From assembly GCA_024138025.1 (NCBI GenBank), contig JAMXBD010000366.1:310001-374000 (forward strand): a stretch of 64,000 nt of DNA, given 5' to 3'. This document shows positions 11,575-23,837 of this stretch, in pieces. The notes below the pieces were generated by a model, which saw only the letters and a program-made list of their open reading frames with translations, was not told where the DNA came from and did no database searches. The position numbers and the translations under genes were made by a program. The first letter of the stretch is position 1; each line of letters starts with the position of its first letter. The DNA comes from Combretum micranthum. Taxonomy: Eukaryota; Streptophyta; Magnoliopsida; Myrtales; Combretaceae.

Positions 11575-12483
11575 TCATGCATTCTCCACAGGATGTTCCT
11601 TTTCCCTAACCAATGCAAACCACAGTACACCAGCCACTCTGAATGACCATAGTTGTATGACTTCTCCTTCCTCAAAGTTGTTTCTCTTAACGATTGAATT
11701 CCAATTATAGAGCACATAAATAAAAGACCTGCTCATCTTCCACTTTCGAAGACTCAAATGATTCTCGATCAACTTAAGAGAGGGATCGATTAAGGAAACC
11801 TTGATGTCCCCCTTGTTTTCCAGCATCTTCTCTTCTTCCACATTGAGGAAGTCTTTCTTTACCAACTGAGTTGGAGGGATCGACATCCTATTATGGTGTG
11901 CCTGTAAATCAGTCTGTTGAATCTTCTTTCGTATTATTAACACCACGTTGGTACTTCTTGCTTTCAATCAATGCCAAGAGATTTCTTGGAGGAGATTTAG
12001 GGCATAACTTTGTATCCATATTATTCTTTTGTCTCTTGACATCATTGTTTTTCTTAGGGTTCTTAGCCCTAGAATTATTGTTGCCCACTAGTAATACACT
12101 CACGGCAGATTCTACTTTTCTTTAGTACCCATTTTTCTTTTTCTAGGAATAGTAGAAGTGCCAACGCGAGGTTGATGAAATGGTGACACCACAGCGGACG
12201 ATGGTGTTTCACTTATAATCTCAATTCTAGGAGTCCTCCTTTTCCTAGGTACGTTGTTGAAGCAAGCAGCCGCGCGGCATAGGTGAGGAGATTCACTTCA
12301 TTATTTGGTTGCTTTGGTGACTGAAGTGATGGATGGTCTATAGCATCCACAAAAAGCCGCACCCTTTGAGAGACGATCATCTTCACCATTATTATATCCC
12401 ATGATCGTCGTCAAGTTTTTCTCCATATTATTAATAAAGGTGAACATTGACATGATTGATCTTCCTGAAACAAACGAAACCAA
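11575..12483 (-). pseudogene. B3-domain (DUF313-type) gene, copy A, frameshifted
   Basis: This is the copy-A twin of the intact gene at 49255-50109. The C-terminal B3 part (11575-11967) is open: IPPTQLVKKDFLNVEE, KVSLIDPSLKLIENHLSLRKW, YVLYNWNSIVKRNNF and GEVIQLWSFR. Upstream the reading is broken by small indels relative to copy B: two bases missing near 11956, one missing near 12113, two extra near 12287 and two missing near 12363. The N-terminus is better here than in copy B: after the TTTCAG acceptor the frame MSMFTFINNMEKN is continuous. Either the copy is dead or some of the indels are sequencing errors. The family binds DNA in the nucleus; target and role are unknown here. Confidence 0.75.
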
Positions 12484-12540
12484 ATGAGCGGAGTTGAAAA
12501 AGGAAAATAATAATGAATGTATGTGTTTTGTATATGCATA

Positions 12541-12562
12541 GAGAGAGAGAGAGAGAGAGAGA
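12541..12562. repeat. (GA)n microsatellite
   Basis: A GA dinucleotide run of about 11 units just upstream of the copy-A B3 gene. Copy B has a similar run at about 50240-50262. Confidence 0.9.
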
Positions 12563-15500
12563 ATTTTGGAAAGAAAAGATTTAATTTTACCGGACCCTTA
12601 TCTCAATGTAGCTCTAATTAATATAGTATCTTGCTAAAAAAATTATGGCATTGACAAACACATGATTTTCTTTATTGATAATAACAAATAAAATAAAGAT
12701 GATTCGACCAATTTTGCAAATTTATCTTTTGACGCCACGCCCAATTTAATAAAGAGGGATTTTCCTACCATCTTTGAAAATTTTCTTGGAAGAAATACTT
12801 AATAAAATAAGCTTTTAATTTACGTGGAATTTTAATCACTATAAAAAACTAGTTTTTAGAGACAGATCATGTGATAGAAAATTGATAAAAGAAATTATAT
12901 TTCTACAGATAGAATCAACAGTTATGAGTTATGAGACAAAAATTTATGTTCAAAGATAGAAAACTTGTTTCTAAATACCAATTTTCTTGTAGTGAATTAG
13001 ACATTAAACATAATTACAATAACTAACAAAATTTTAAGATCCAATTTTAAAATACTTTCATTTTTATGGAAATAAGTTTTTTTTTTTTCCATTCCACCGT
13101 CATCTCAAAAATAAAACGAATATCAAGAACCGTATAGACAGAGAACTACGATAACAAAAATTTATATAACTCATCACCACAGTTATCATCCATGATTAAA
13201 ATCATTAATAATGTGAATGTCGACTCTTTTAACTTTCAAGCAATATTAAGTATTTAAATGAAAAGGAGTAAAATTAAATACCTGGAAATAAAAAACTAAA
13301 GAGGAGGCTGTTGTCGTTCTTATAATTGCCAGTATCCGGAGTTGAAAAAGGAAAGTAATTATGAATGGGTTAGTTTGTGGTGTTTAAGAATCAGAAGGCT
13401 ATATATATATGGGAAAGATATTGAGAGATTTGATTTTGGAAACAAAGATTTAGTTTTATGTAAGCTTATCTTAATACAGCCCATGATACACTATCTTGCT
13501 AAAACAGATTCTAACAAAAGAGTGCTTTTGCTTAATAATAAATAATAAATAAATAAGAAGACTTAATCCTATATAACCTGTTGTTATTTTTCAATAGGTC
13601 AATTGTAAAGTCATCTCTTTGAGTTTTTAAATTATACTTACATTCTAGAACAAAAAGGTCAAATGCACCAAAATTTAACATATATATATTAGGTATGTAT
13701 GTATGTATGTCTATTTTCTGTAAAGTAATGAAAAATAATAATATAAAAGACAATTTCAGAAAATGTAAGAATACAAAATTAGTTTTTTTAACGTTTAGTT
13801 TCTTTAAATATCTTTTAGTAGTAATTATTTTGGCATCTTAAAAGCATAAAATAATAATTCATGAAGTTTATAGGCTTCGGTTTGTCATTATCTAGATATG
13901 AATTTTTTGTTTATTATGTTATGAAGGGTTATATATTTTAAGAATAAACTTTGAGTTTATGTATGGAATTTTAATTAGAATTTCTTTATTCGTATATTTA
14001 AGTTTCATTTTACTAGAAATCTTCCTCGTTAAGCATATTATATATATATTATATATATCTACAAACAAAGGGGACTGATCTTTTATAGTTTAGAATCCAC
14101 GGCGAGGGGAAGGGGCAAAGAGCCCCTGACCCGTTCAGAGAAAAGTCAATTGTTTAATTTTTTTTTTTTTTTTCAAATGGAAATAGGGTGACATAGGAAC
14201 TCATATCTACAACTGTTTTAATATTTTTACCAATATTAATTATACAAAATAATAATACAAACACCATCACAATACTACATTGTATATTAATATTACGTGT
14301 AGTGAATGCGATATAGTCTAGTATTACTATCTAAATATCGCATTAAATACAAACAGTTATACTTAAAATTAAATGGCATATGTATTAGATGCCACATATG
14401 AAAAGTGAATATCATATTTCATGTGCAACATTTAAAGAACATCTAAATACATGCCATATTGAGTCAATAAATTGACTAACTATATATAATTGATATTTGT
14501 ACAATTTTTTTAGTACATTAGAAAACAAAAAAATTATCTCACTATAAATATTATCAATTATTATATATATATTATATATTAAAAGAGCAAACGATAACAT
14601 AATATGACTAAATAGTTAGATATTTGTTTTTATAAATATGAGATCATGGGTTTAAATCACTTAAGCGTCATTTTAATTTTGCGATGCATAAATTATTAAA
14701 ATGGCATTCATTTTTGCTTTATCTTATAGTTTTTCACCACAATTTTTAATAGCATTAAATCTATTCATTGCAAAGTTACATTAACTACATAAGTTCTCTT
14801 AAATTCTATTTTCTATTAGTAGTATATCACAAATGATAATGACATTAGCCATGTTACAAATATAAGGTCGTATCATATAAAGTATAAATATATAATACTA
14901 GTTATATAATTTGGTACAACAAATTTTTTTTTTCCTTTACACTTAATGTTATCTGTGAATATGAATTATTGAACAATTTACTGTAAAATGATTTATATCT
15001 CTTTCTTTTCTTCTTTACCAGAGGACAAGACTCAGAGGACCTAGCAATATAATTTAGACAACAACAAAACAAACAAAGAGGATGGGAGTATCATCATAGA
15101 ATTTATAATGTCAATTTGCTCTTTTTGATCTACTTGAAATTTTATGTTTAAATATATCTTTATTAAAAAAAAACTTAAATAAGTTAAGAAATAATTTTAT
15201 TTTTTATGATTGAAAGTTAAATTTTGTTTCATATATATGCACAAAGAAATGACAAAAAATAAAAATAATTTAGCCTCTTGTAAAATTCGGGTCCCAGCCA
15301 TTTGACCCTGCATCCGTCCTGCTTGACCTAGTACTTGTCCTTGACCATCGAGAGTCGAGGCATCATGTAGCACTAAAATTATTTTAGATTTCAGTAAATA
15401 AAAGAGACATCAACTTAAAATCCATTAGCATAAATTTTGTTAAGAATCTTTGAAATCAATGACTATGTCTAAACATTATGTGGTATTGCTTCAAAATTCG

Positions 15501-16216
15501 TGACTCTGTTTGGCGTCTAAAATCCATGTTTTTTCTATAAATTCACACATGAGAAAGAAAGAGACAAAAGTTCAATTCGTGTTAGTCGTTATAATCTTAA
15601 CATTTTCAAGCTAATTTTGGTCTTACCTAACCATTGGAAACAATAATTTTGTATTGGATTGAAGTTAAACCAATAAGATATAAAAATTATCCAAGGCTCA
15701 AATAATGATCTCCATATAAAAGTATTCGTTGAAAAGAAAAAAAAAAAAAAAATAGTACCTGCTCAACGAAAAACGTCCATGCAACGGAAAGACCCAATGG
15801 TCGCCAAACCTTCATCGTCAACAAATAGAAGATTGATGCTTTCATTAATATTTTGTATTATTCGTGGTGTTTGATTTTATAGCTTGTCAAGGATTAAACA
15901 AGAGATTTTGTTAGCTAATAAAAGGCAAAATAAAAAATAAACAAAATATATTAACCATCCTTATAAAATTTGGGAAATATATCGACACTCTATTTTCTTT
16001 TTCTTTTATTCCTAATATAACAAGTTAGCCTCTAAAAATGTCAACATTAACATCAATTTTTTTAAAATATAACACATATTTCTAAATGTCAACAAGAGGA
16101 GAATATTTATTACATTTAAAAAAAATCGGGAGTCAATATATTTTACAAAGTTTATAAGATGGACAACATAATTTAAGAAAGGAAAAAAAAAAAAAAAAAA
16201 AGGACATGAATGACAC
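12563..16216. other. Non-coding part of copy A
   Basis: AT-rich DNA with no supportable gene. It contains A/T homopolymers, a (GTAT)n run near 13693-13711 and a short GC-rich stretch at 14098-14135, which in copy B carries a 29-base G run. Stretches with GCGATAT/ATATCGC words near 14308-14342 recur at 43500-43640 and look like pieces of an unidentified repeat. Confidence 0.6.
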
Positions 16217-16439
16217 TTAAGCTTCTAAGATAGATTCAGTGATCTTGGTTTCTAACTTTTTTACAACTTGCAAAATTCTGTCAGGGCCATATAAGTAAAC
16301 GAGGAAACCATAAGAAGAGGCTAGGACTAGTCTAATACCAACTAGGTCACTCTTCCCTTGCAAATTGAGTTTGGTAGAAGCGGAATCCACAAATGCAGAA
16401 GTTGGTTGACGTTTATCTCCATTTGGAGTGAACATCTTG
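16217..16439 (-). pseudogene. Small ORF of unknown function, copy A, frameshifted
   Basis: Counterpart of the 78-residue ORF at 53963-54199. The C-terminal half is shared: DLVGIRLVLASSYGF, LVYLYGPDRILQVVKKLE. The first part is out of frame because of a missing base near 16433 and two extra bases near 16350. The only long open frame therefore starts at a different ATG (16435). I do not recognise the family. Confidence 0.35.
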
Positions 16440-16893
16440 GTCGTCTTGATCTACCATACTTAATTTTTGCTAGGAACTTTTATAATATCTGTGTATAAAT
16501 AGCCATGATATGCTTGAAAAGATAAGCATTGAGGGATTTGTTTAACTCGAAGATAGAGTTTGATATTTGATGGATTAGATTAAGAGTAGAGAAATCTGCT
16601 ATGACTTTGATTTGGGTATATGTTTGTTTGGATTTCTTCATATATTTTGGAAAGAAAATTCTCAAGATTAAAAAGAAAAAATTATAGAAATTAAACCAAG
16701 CTTTATTAGTATGCTACAATGCATATGAATATCGCACCTTGCAACTGCTCGATGACGCTCAAACTTCGTATTGAAAGTGATACTTGTGATTTGTATGTAA
16801 ATATTCATATCCCGTCTCATATATCGATTTTGCAATGTATTTTGATAATTAATTTCATCTAATTTGTATATTTTTCTTTTTAAGTAATGGTAA

Positions 16894-17587
16894 TGATATG
16901 AGTAAAAGGATGAAATTCATGCCAAAATATCTAGAATAGTATATTCAGTTGGGATCTCAGAAGGACTCAACTTAACAACAGCTTAGTAACTAAACATTCA
17001 AATACAGTTATGGTAGTTAAAACAATATCCACTAGACTAACCATACAGAGAAACAGATTAATAGCAGACAAAGTATTAGCAAGGGTCACCCTAGCCTTCT
17101 TTTTCTTGAACTTGTTCTAAGTTTGGAGCTATTGGTTGCTGGAAGAGCCAGTAAATCCTCTTCAATTACCCTCACAAAATAAACAAACACAAATAAGTTT
17201 TAGTTCCTCATATCAACAATACATTAAAACACTAATTCAATTCTTTACTTTTGTAGAGAAATTTTCAAGAATCATTTAGCTGAAATAAAGATTCCTCACC
17301 TTTCAAGTATTGAAGATCCACTATAGTTGGTGTGGACAAGAAATTGAGATTTGCTGAGAGTAGATTTGAAATATGGATTTAGGTTTTCCATTTAGGTGTC
17401 GAGATAGAATAGTGAAGACTGTGATAGGATTTGTACAAGATTGTCTATATGACATTATTTGACAAACTTTTTACTTAGACATTTCATTCTTGTATAGTGT
17501 TGGATTAGTTGATTGGTGTGAGCTGAAGTTTTGAATTTGTATGTTAGTAAGTGGGCTTTACATTGGCTTATTAGAATAAGCCTATCA
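16894..17587 (+). repeat. 5' LTR of chromovirus copy A
   Basis: It starts TGATATGAGTAAAAGG and ends near CCTATCA at 17587, giving 694 bp; the 3' LTR at 22071-22757 is about 687 bp. The right end is inferred from alignment of the two LTRs, which is weak over the last 30 bases. A TTTGGTGCTC stretch (about 17590-17599), in the position of the primer binding site, follows directly. No convincing target duplication was found. Confidence 0.65.
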
Positions 17588-17624
17588 ATTTGGTGCTCCT
17601 ATTGAGTTCTTGATTTTAGTTACT

Positions 17625-20600
17625 ATAGTTGAAGCCACAAGAGGAGTTCTTAGATTGAATGATGAGGTATCCTTGCATTCTAAACAGATTGTGCAGCTGA
17701 ATGATAAATTTATTATAATGCAATCAAGATAAACATGATAGATGAAAAAAAATCAATAGTGTAGATGATAATCTGTGTTTTATTGTACGATACATACAAA
17801 AGCATATGGAAAAGGATCAAGTTGAGAATCAGAGCATAACTGAAAAACATGGTAATAATCTGCCTTCATCATATTCTTCAGGACCAACTAGAGAATCATT
17901 ATCATACATGAAGGGAATCAAGTTTGGAATTGCCAAGATTTTTCCTCCAAGATTGAAGAGGTTGGATCTTTAAGGCTACTCAATTTTTAAGTTTCATTAG
18001 ATCCCAATTTCAGAAAGAGTAAAGTTGGCTTCATTTGCAATGGAAAGTGATGCGTTGGAATGGTTCTAGTGGATGACTAGAAATGATTTAATTTCAACAT
18101 GGTTTTCTTTTATTACAGCAGTGGAAATCAAATTTAGACCATCTACATTTGAGGATTTTAAGGATCAACTTTCCAAATTAACTTAAGAAGGTAGTGTAGC
18201 TAAATCAATTGCAATTTGAAAGCTCCATAATCAAATTTCTGGATTATCCAGAGCTTTTATATAATATGTTTCATCTCTAGATTGAACCGTTTTCCAACAA
18301 GAGGTATTATCTTTTAAACCTTCTTCTTTACTAGAAGCAATTAATTTAGCTAAGTTGCAAGAACATAAATTGAGTTACTTAATGAATATAACTCATAAAA
18401 GTAATTCTATTGTATCATCTAATAAATCAATGGGAGTATTCACCAATGGTTCTAAAGTGCACTCACTTAGTCTTGCTATGGCTACATAAAAATCTGTGTT
18501 GAACAATGAAAAAGTAGTAAGAAGATTTTTCCTGTTAAAAAGATGAGCCTAGCTAAATTGGCCATGAGAGGTGAAAAGGGATTATGTTATAACTATGATG
18601 ATACATATCACAAGGGGCATGTTTGCAAATCAATTTTCTACTTATGATTCATCCAGAAGACGATGAAGATCATTTTCTCGATTGTATGAGCATGAGGATA
18701 GTCAAGATGATTATTATGATGTAGCTAATCAAGTGAAAGAAGCTGAGATTAGTTATCATGCTTTGTCGGGTGCAATTGTTCCAAAAACTTTGAGAATTCA
18801 GGGACAAGTGAAGGAGTAGCTTTAAATGCTTTGGTTGATTCGGGTATCACACAAAACTTTATTCAATAAATGTGGCTCATAAGTTGAAAATTCTATTGAA
18901 GTGGTACCTCGGTTTTTAGTATTGGTTGGTGATTGAGATAAATTGGTTTGCACTGGACTATGTAGAAATCTATGTTATTATTGCAAGGAGTCACTTTTTC
19001 AATAGATTTCTACGTCTTTTTACTAATTCAAGGTGTAGAATTAGTGCTTGATATTCAATGGTTGACCACTTTGGGACCATTGCTTCGGATTACAACAAAC
19101 TTACTATGAAGTTTTGCTGGAAAAATAAGGCGATTTGTTTGAATGGTTCAACTAATATTGCTTGCAAAGAAATATCTTCTAAACAGTTGATGAAGATGGT
19201 GAAAACAAATTCAGTGGCTTATTATTTCAATATTGTGGCTCTGGTGGATGTTTCATCATCTTGTACCACTAACAACGATGCTTTAGATGCATTATTGGCA
19301 GATTCAATGATGTTTTTGTGACTCCATCATCATTTTTGCCACTTAGATATGTTCAACATCATATCAAAAGAATAAGGGATAAGCTATCAATGTGAGCCAT
19401 ATAGGTATCAATATTTTTAGAAACAGAGATTGAAAAACTAGCTTAAGAAATGTTGGAATCAGGAGTCATTAGACCTAGCACAAGTCCATTTTCTTCTCCA
19501 GTACTATTGGTAAAGAAAAAGGATAGATCATTGAGGTTTTGTGTTGATTATCGTGCTTTGAATCAAACCACTATTCAAGATAACTTTTCGATTCCTACCT
19601 TGATGAGTTACTAGATGAGTTAAGGGAGCCACTATAATTTCAAGATGGATTTAAGGGCTGGATATCATTAAATTAGAATGTTTCTAGACGATACACCAAA
19701 AATAGCTTTTAGAACACATGAAGGCTATTATGAGTATGTCGTGATGCCTTTTGGCTTATCAAACGTACCATCTACGTTTCAGGCTGTAATGAATACCATT
19801 TTCAAACTATACTTGAGAAAATCCATCATTGTTTTCTTTGATAATATTCTCATTTATAGTAGATCAATGGAAGAGCATTTGGAGAAAGCCCTTAATGTTT
19901 AAGACATCATTGCTTTTCCTTAAGAAATCCAAATGTTCTTTTGGCTAAGATAAAAGTTGAGTACCTTGGCCATGTTGTGTCAGTGGAACAGTAGGCCCTA
20001 GCTAGAGAAGCTTAAAGCCATTAAAGAATGGTCCTAACCTATAAATGTGAAGCAACTAAGAGGTTTTTTAGGCATCACTGGTTACCATCATAGATTTGTT
20101 AATGATTATACCAAAATTGCTTTTCCACTTACAAATTTGCTAAGAAAAGAACAGTTTGTGTGTTTAGATTCTATTGAAGCATCTTTTGAAAAGGTAAAAC
20201 AAATTTTGGTCGCAGTACTAGTTTTACTTTACCAAACTTTACAAAAACATTTATTTGGAAACCGAACATCAAGAACAGGGATGGGGGCTGTCTTGAATAA
20301 GATAATCACCCAATTACTTATTTTAGCAAGAAATTTAGTTTGAGACTACAAAAGGCCAATACTTATGTAAGGAATTAATGGCCATTGTTGAAGCTATATG
20401 GAAGTGGCATCAATATCTTTTAGGAAGGCATTTTATTTATTGAAACAAACCAGAAGTATCAAGGAGTTTTAACACTGGTTATCCAAACTCTAGAGCAATA
20501 ACAACTATTAGTCAACTTTTTAGGCTATGATTATTAACATTCAGTATAAGCCTGGGGTAGAATCGAGTAGTAGACTCCTTATCAAGGATGTTTTCTGTGG

Positions 20601-22068
20601 AGTCATTGTTTTTAACACTAACCATTCCATCTTTTGATTTTTGAATTGTTTTGAAACAGGCACTTTCTAAGGATGCTCAATGGTTATCTTTAGTAGATCA
20701 GGTGCAAAGAGGAGATACTATTCCTTGGCCATTGATTTATAAAGAAGAATTGTTATGGTTAAGATCTCACATATTCTTATATGAAAATTCAACTGTCATT
20801 CCAATTTTATTAAAGAAATTTCATCGTACCCCAACTGGAGGTCATTTGGGGTGTTAAAAACATACAAGAGGCTTTCCCTCTCATTTTTTTGGAAAGGAAT
20901 GAAGACTGATATTGTGGATTTTAGTAAAAAATGTCATGTATTTCAACAAGCCAAATATTTGACTACTATTCCACAGGGTTTAACATTCCACAAAAGGTGT
21001 TTGAAGACATTTCCGTGGATTTTATTATAGGTCAGTTGGTTTCTCAAGGATATTCAGTCATTCTGGTCATTGTAGACCGTTTAACTAAATACTGTCATTT
21101 TTTTACCATTGTGTGCAAATTACATAGCTATCTCAGTAGCAAAATTGTATGTCAAAATTATGGTGAAACTTCATGCCTTCCACGCTCTATAGTTTGTGAT
21201 AGAGATCGTGTCTTTATCAGCAAGTTTTTGAATGAGTTATTTAAACTTAGTGGTACTAAGCTACGGATGAGTTCAGCCTATCATCACAAACTGATGGTCA
21301 GTCGAGGTTGTCAATAGATGTTTAGAGCATTACTTATGCTTTTTTGTTGTGGATGTTCCTAAAGATTGGCCTATATTCTTAGCATGGACTGAATTTTCCT
21401 TCAATACAAGTTTTTATAGTAATACAGGATTCACTCTATTTCAAGCATTGTATAGACAACAACCACCTGCCATTCCAGATTATGTTAGAGGAATAAGTGC
21501 TATTGAGGTTATTGATATAGAGTTAACATCTCGAGATGAGATACTCAAATTTTGAAGACAATTTTACTTAAAGCTCAACATGCTATGAAGGCTATAATTG
21601 ACATTAGTAAGGTCGAAAGAGTTTAAAGGTTGAGATTATGTGTATGTGAAACTTCAACCTTATAGGCAATCATCACTTGTCAGTAGGCTATCTCAAAAAT
21701 TGACCAGAAGATATTATAGTCCTTTTCAAATTCTAGAGAGATTTGGATTAGTAGTGTACAAATAAATTGCCTGAGGAGTTACATATTCATCATGTTTTTC
21801 ATGTTTCCTTACTTAGGAAATCTAAAGGCATACATGATGAGACATTTCAGTTGCCTATAGAAGCTTTATGGTAATTATCCTATTGTTCAACCTTTAGCTG
21901 TCTTGTCTCAACGTTCTATTTGGAGGAGAGGCAAGATTATTCCTTAGATTTTGGTTTAGTGGGAATCTTTTATGCCTGAGATGCTACTTGGATGGACTTA
22001 GAAGAGTTTCAGGTTGATTACCCAAACTTTGGCCTTGGGGACAAGGTCAATCTTTTAAGGGGAAGGGA
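17625..22068 (+). pseudogene. Chromovirus (Ty3/gypsy) gag-pol, copy A, dead
   Basis: The order is that of a Ty3/gypsy polyprotein. It starts with gag (start codon ATA at 17625 where copy B has ATG). Next comes a zinc knuckle (LCYNYDD…YHKGHVC, second Cys replaced by Tyr), then protease (ALVDSG near 18830). Reverse transcriptase follows ([34 protein letters not shown], then FFDN instead of FFDD). RNase H is next, then integrase with an HHCC-like region (PTGGHLG, KCHVFQQAKY) and the DRLTKY and CDRDRVF blocks. At the end are LHIHHVFHVSLL and a remnant ATWMDLEEFQVDYPNF, the chromodomain-type tail. In live elements these parts copy the RNA and insert the DNA. Many stops and shifts make this copy non-coding; the order and tail support a chromovirus, clade uncertain. 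Confidence 0.85.
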
Positions 22069-22070
22069 GT
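22056..22070 (+). other. Polypurine tract of chromovirus copy A
   Basis: AAGGGGAAGGGAGT lies directly before the TGATATGGG start of the 3' LTR, the expected place for the plus-strand primer. Confidence 0.75.
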
Positions 22071-22757
22071 TGATATGGGTAAAAGGTAAAACACAGGCCA
22101 AAATATCTGAAATAGTGTATTTAGTAGGGATCTCAGAAGAACTCAACTTAACAATAACTTAATAACTAAACATTCAAGTATAGTTATGGTTGTTAAAACA
22201 ATATCTATTGGACTAATAATAAAGAGAAACAGATAAATAGTAGATATAGTATGAACAAGGGTCACCCTAGCTATCTTTTCTCCTGAACTCATTCTTGAGT
22301 TTAGAGCTGCTGGTCACTTGAAGAGACAGTAAGTCCTCTTTAATTACCCTCATAAAATAACATAAACACAAATAAGTTTTAGTTCGTTAGATCAACAATA
22401 CATTCAAACCCTAATTCAATTCATTACTTTTGTAGTGAAATGCTTTCAAGAATCGTTAAGCTGAAATAAAGATTTCTCACCTTTTAAGTATTGAAGATCC
22501 ATTGCAGTTGGTGTAGACAAGAAATTGAATTTTGTTGAGAGTAGAATTGAAATTTGGATTTAGGTTTTCCTTTGAAGTGTCAATAAAAAAGCAAAGACTA
22601 TGGTAAGGTTTATAGAGATTTCTGTACAACATTATTTGACAAACTTTGTACTTGGAAATTTCACTCTTGTACAGTGTTGGATCAGTTGATTGGTGTGGGC
22701 CGATGTTTTGAATTTGTATGTTAGTAAGACATATGTTGGATTCATTATTTGATGTCA
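22071..22757 (+). repeat. 3' LTR of chromovirus copy A
   Basis: It aligns with the 5' LTR over nearly its whole length and is visibly diverged from it, implying an old insertion. The end is placed at GATGTCA (22757) by alignment; after 22730 the match is weak. Confidence 0.65.
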
Positions 22758-23241
22758 AATGGTTTGGAAATAAAATATCATAAAGATTAGTTGTATTGGT
22801 TAAAATAGAGGGGGCATGGAACATGTCTACGAGGGCTAAAATTTATCAAAATATAGGCCATTTAACAAAAATTACCAAAGCCTTTGCTAAATGGTAGCTT
22901 AAAATTGTGATTTTATAAAATTACAAAAAGAATCTCATCAATAAACTATGAATCCATTTTTTTATATGGTAGCTATATACATTTTGTTATAGGGAAGTTT
23001 GTGCATGTGTATCGCAATTCATAATTGCGATTTTAGTCTAAAATGGCATATATATCACATTTATAATTGCGCTTTTAGTATTTTATTAATCCTTTGATCT
23101 AATCGCTAACACCATGGAGGAGCTGGAATAATAAAGACATTACAATTTTATGACTTATCTTTTGATAAGGCACAAAAGAACAAGACAAACCCACACCATA
23201 ACTAACCACCAACGTCTGAAACCCTAGAAAGAATCATCATA
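22758..23241. other. Non-coding stretch between chromovirus and DPH1 fragment
   Basis: No gene is visible. It carries AATTGCGATTTTAG-like words near 23019-23075 resembling repeats elsewhere in the window. Confidence 0.5.
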
Positions 23242-23370
23242 CAAAATCGAACATCGAAGCATTTTGTTAAAACTCAAATCTCGGACTCAATCCTTAATGA
23301 CGCCTACCTTAATGCTGCTGTTTCTTTCCTCCTTTACAATTACAACTTCGAGGTCCACAAGTGGCTCTAA
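23242..23370 (+). pseudogene. Fragment of diphthamide synthesis protein DPH1
   Basis: Forty-two codons read QNRTSKHFVKTQ, then ISDSILNDAYLNAAVSFLL and YNYNFEVHKWL before a TAA at 23368-23370. From family knowledge, DPH1 near its N-terminus has F(V)P--I---LN--LN-AI--LP-NYNFE(V/I)HK, and the match to spacing and to the NYNFEVHK signature is good. DPH1 is part of the iron-sulfur enzyme that starts diphthamide formation on elongation factor 2. Only this short piece is present, with LPSN changed to LLYN and a stop where the conserved W--- would follow, so it is a captured or decayed exon fragment. Confidence 0.6.
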
Positions 23371-23837
23371 TGCATGTCATTCTTATAACCATGTTTTGTC
23401 AATGTGATAGAGTTGTTGTATATGGTGTTGCAATTCTGACATTACCAATTTTCTATATCTTGTTTCAAACATGCAAATTTACAATTGTAATTTGATAATT
23501 ATTTTTATTTAAACCTTAGTTAAGTAATTATTTTCAATAAACATCCTAAACAAGGAAAAAAACCAAAACAGAGCATATACAATTTAACATAATATTAGAC
23601 TTAAAAGAATTGCCTTGCTTTACATGTATCCAATGAAAATGACGTAGTTTCTATCTTGCTTAAACTCATTTGAGCATATTCTTGATTGTTAAACTTAATG
23701 AAACTTACATTCTATTTGACTTCAATTTAAACCTGACCTCAACTTAAGCAATCTTGTAGAGGTGTACCTTGCTCACAACTTGACTACATTCAAGTCAAAC
23801 TCCAATAAATATTAAACTTGAGTAACTTATGGTCTAC
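23371..23837. other. Non-coding stretch before the solo LTR
   Basis: AT-rich DNA; nothing recognisable. Confidence 0.5.

Larger units (their letters stand above)
9069..21645 (+). repeat. Segmental duplication, copy A
   Basis: From AATTATGTCATATA near 9069 this block matches 46622 onward in the same orientation, with long identical stretches separated by small indels. The offset is about 37.55 kb at the left edge, 37.68 kb at the B3 gene and 37.76 kb at the chromovirus. Homology continues to about 21645, where copy B reaches the window edge, so the right boundary is not visible. It includes the B3 gene, the small ORF and most of the chromovirus. Confidence 0.9.

Noticed and set aside
11871..12125. 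Plus-strand frame with hydrophobic stretches (also 49640-49858)
   Set aside because: It is the antisense shadow of the B3 gene's basic linker.
19058..21555. Several separate short plus-strand ORFs
   Set aside because: They are pieces of one broken chromovirus polyprotein and are reported as such.
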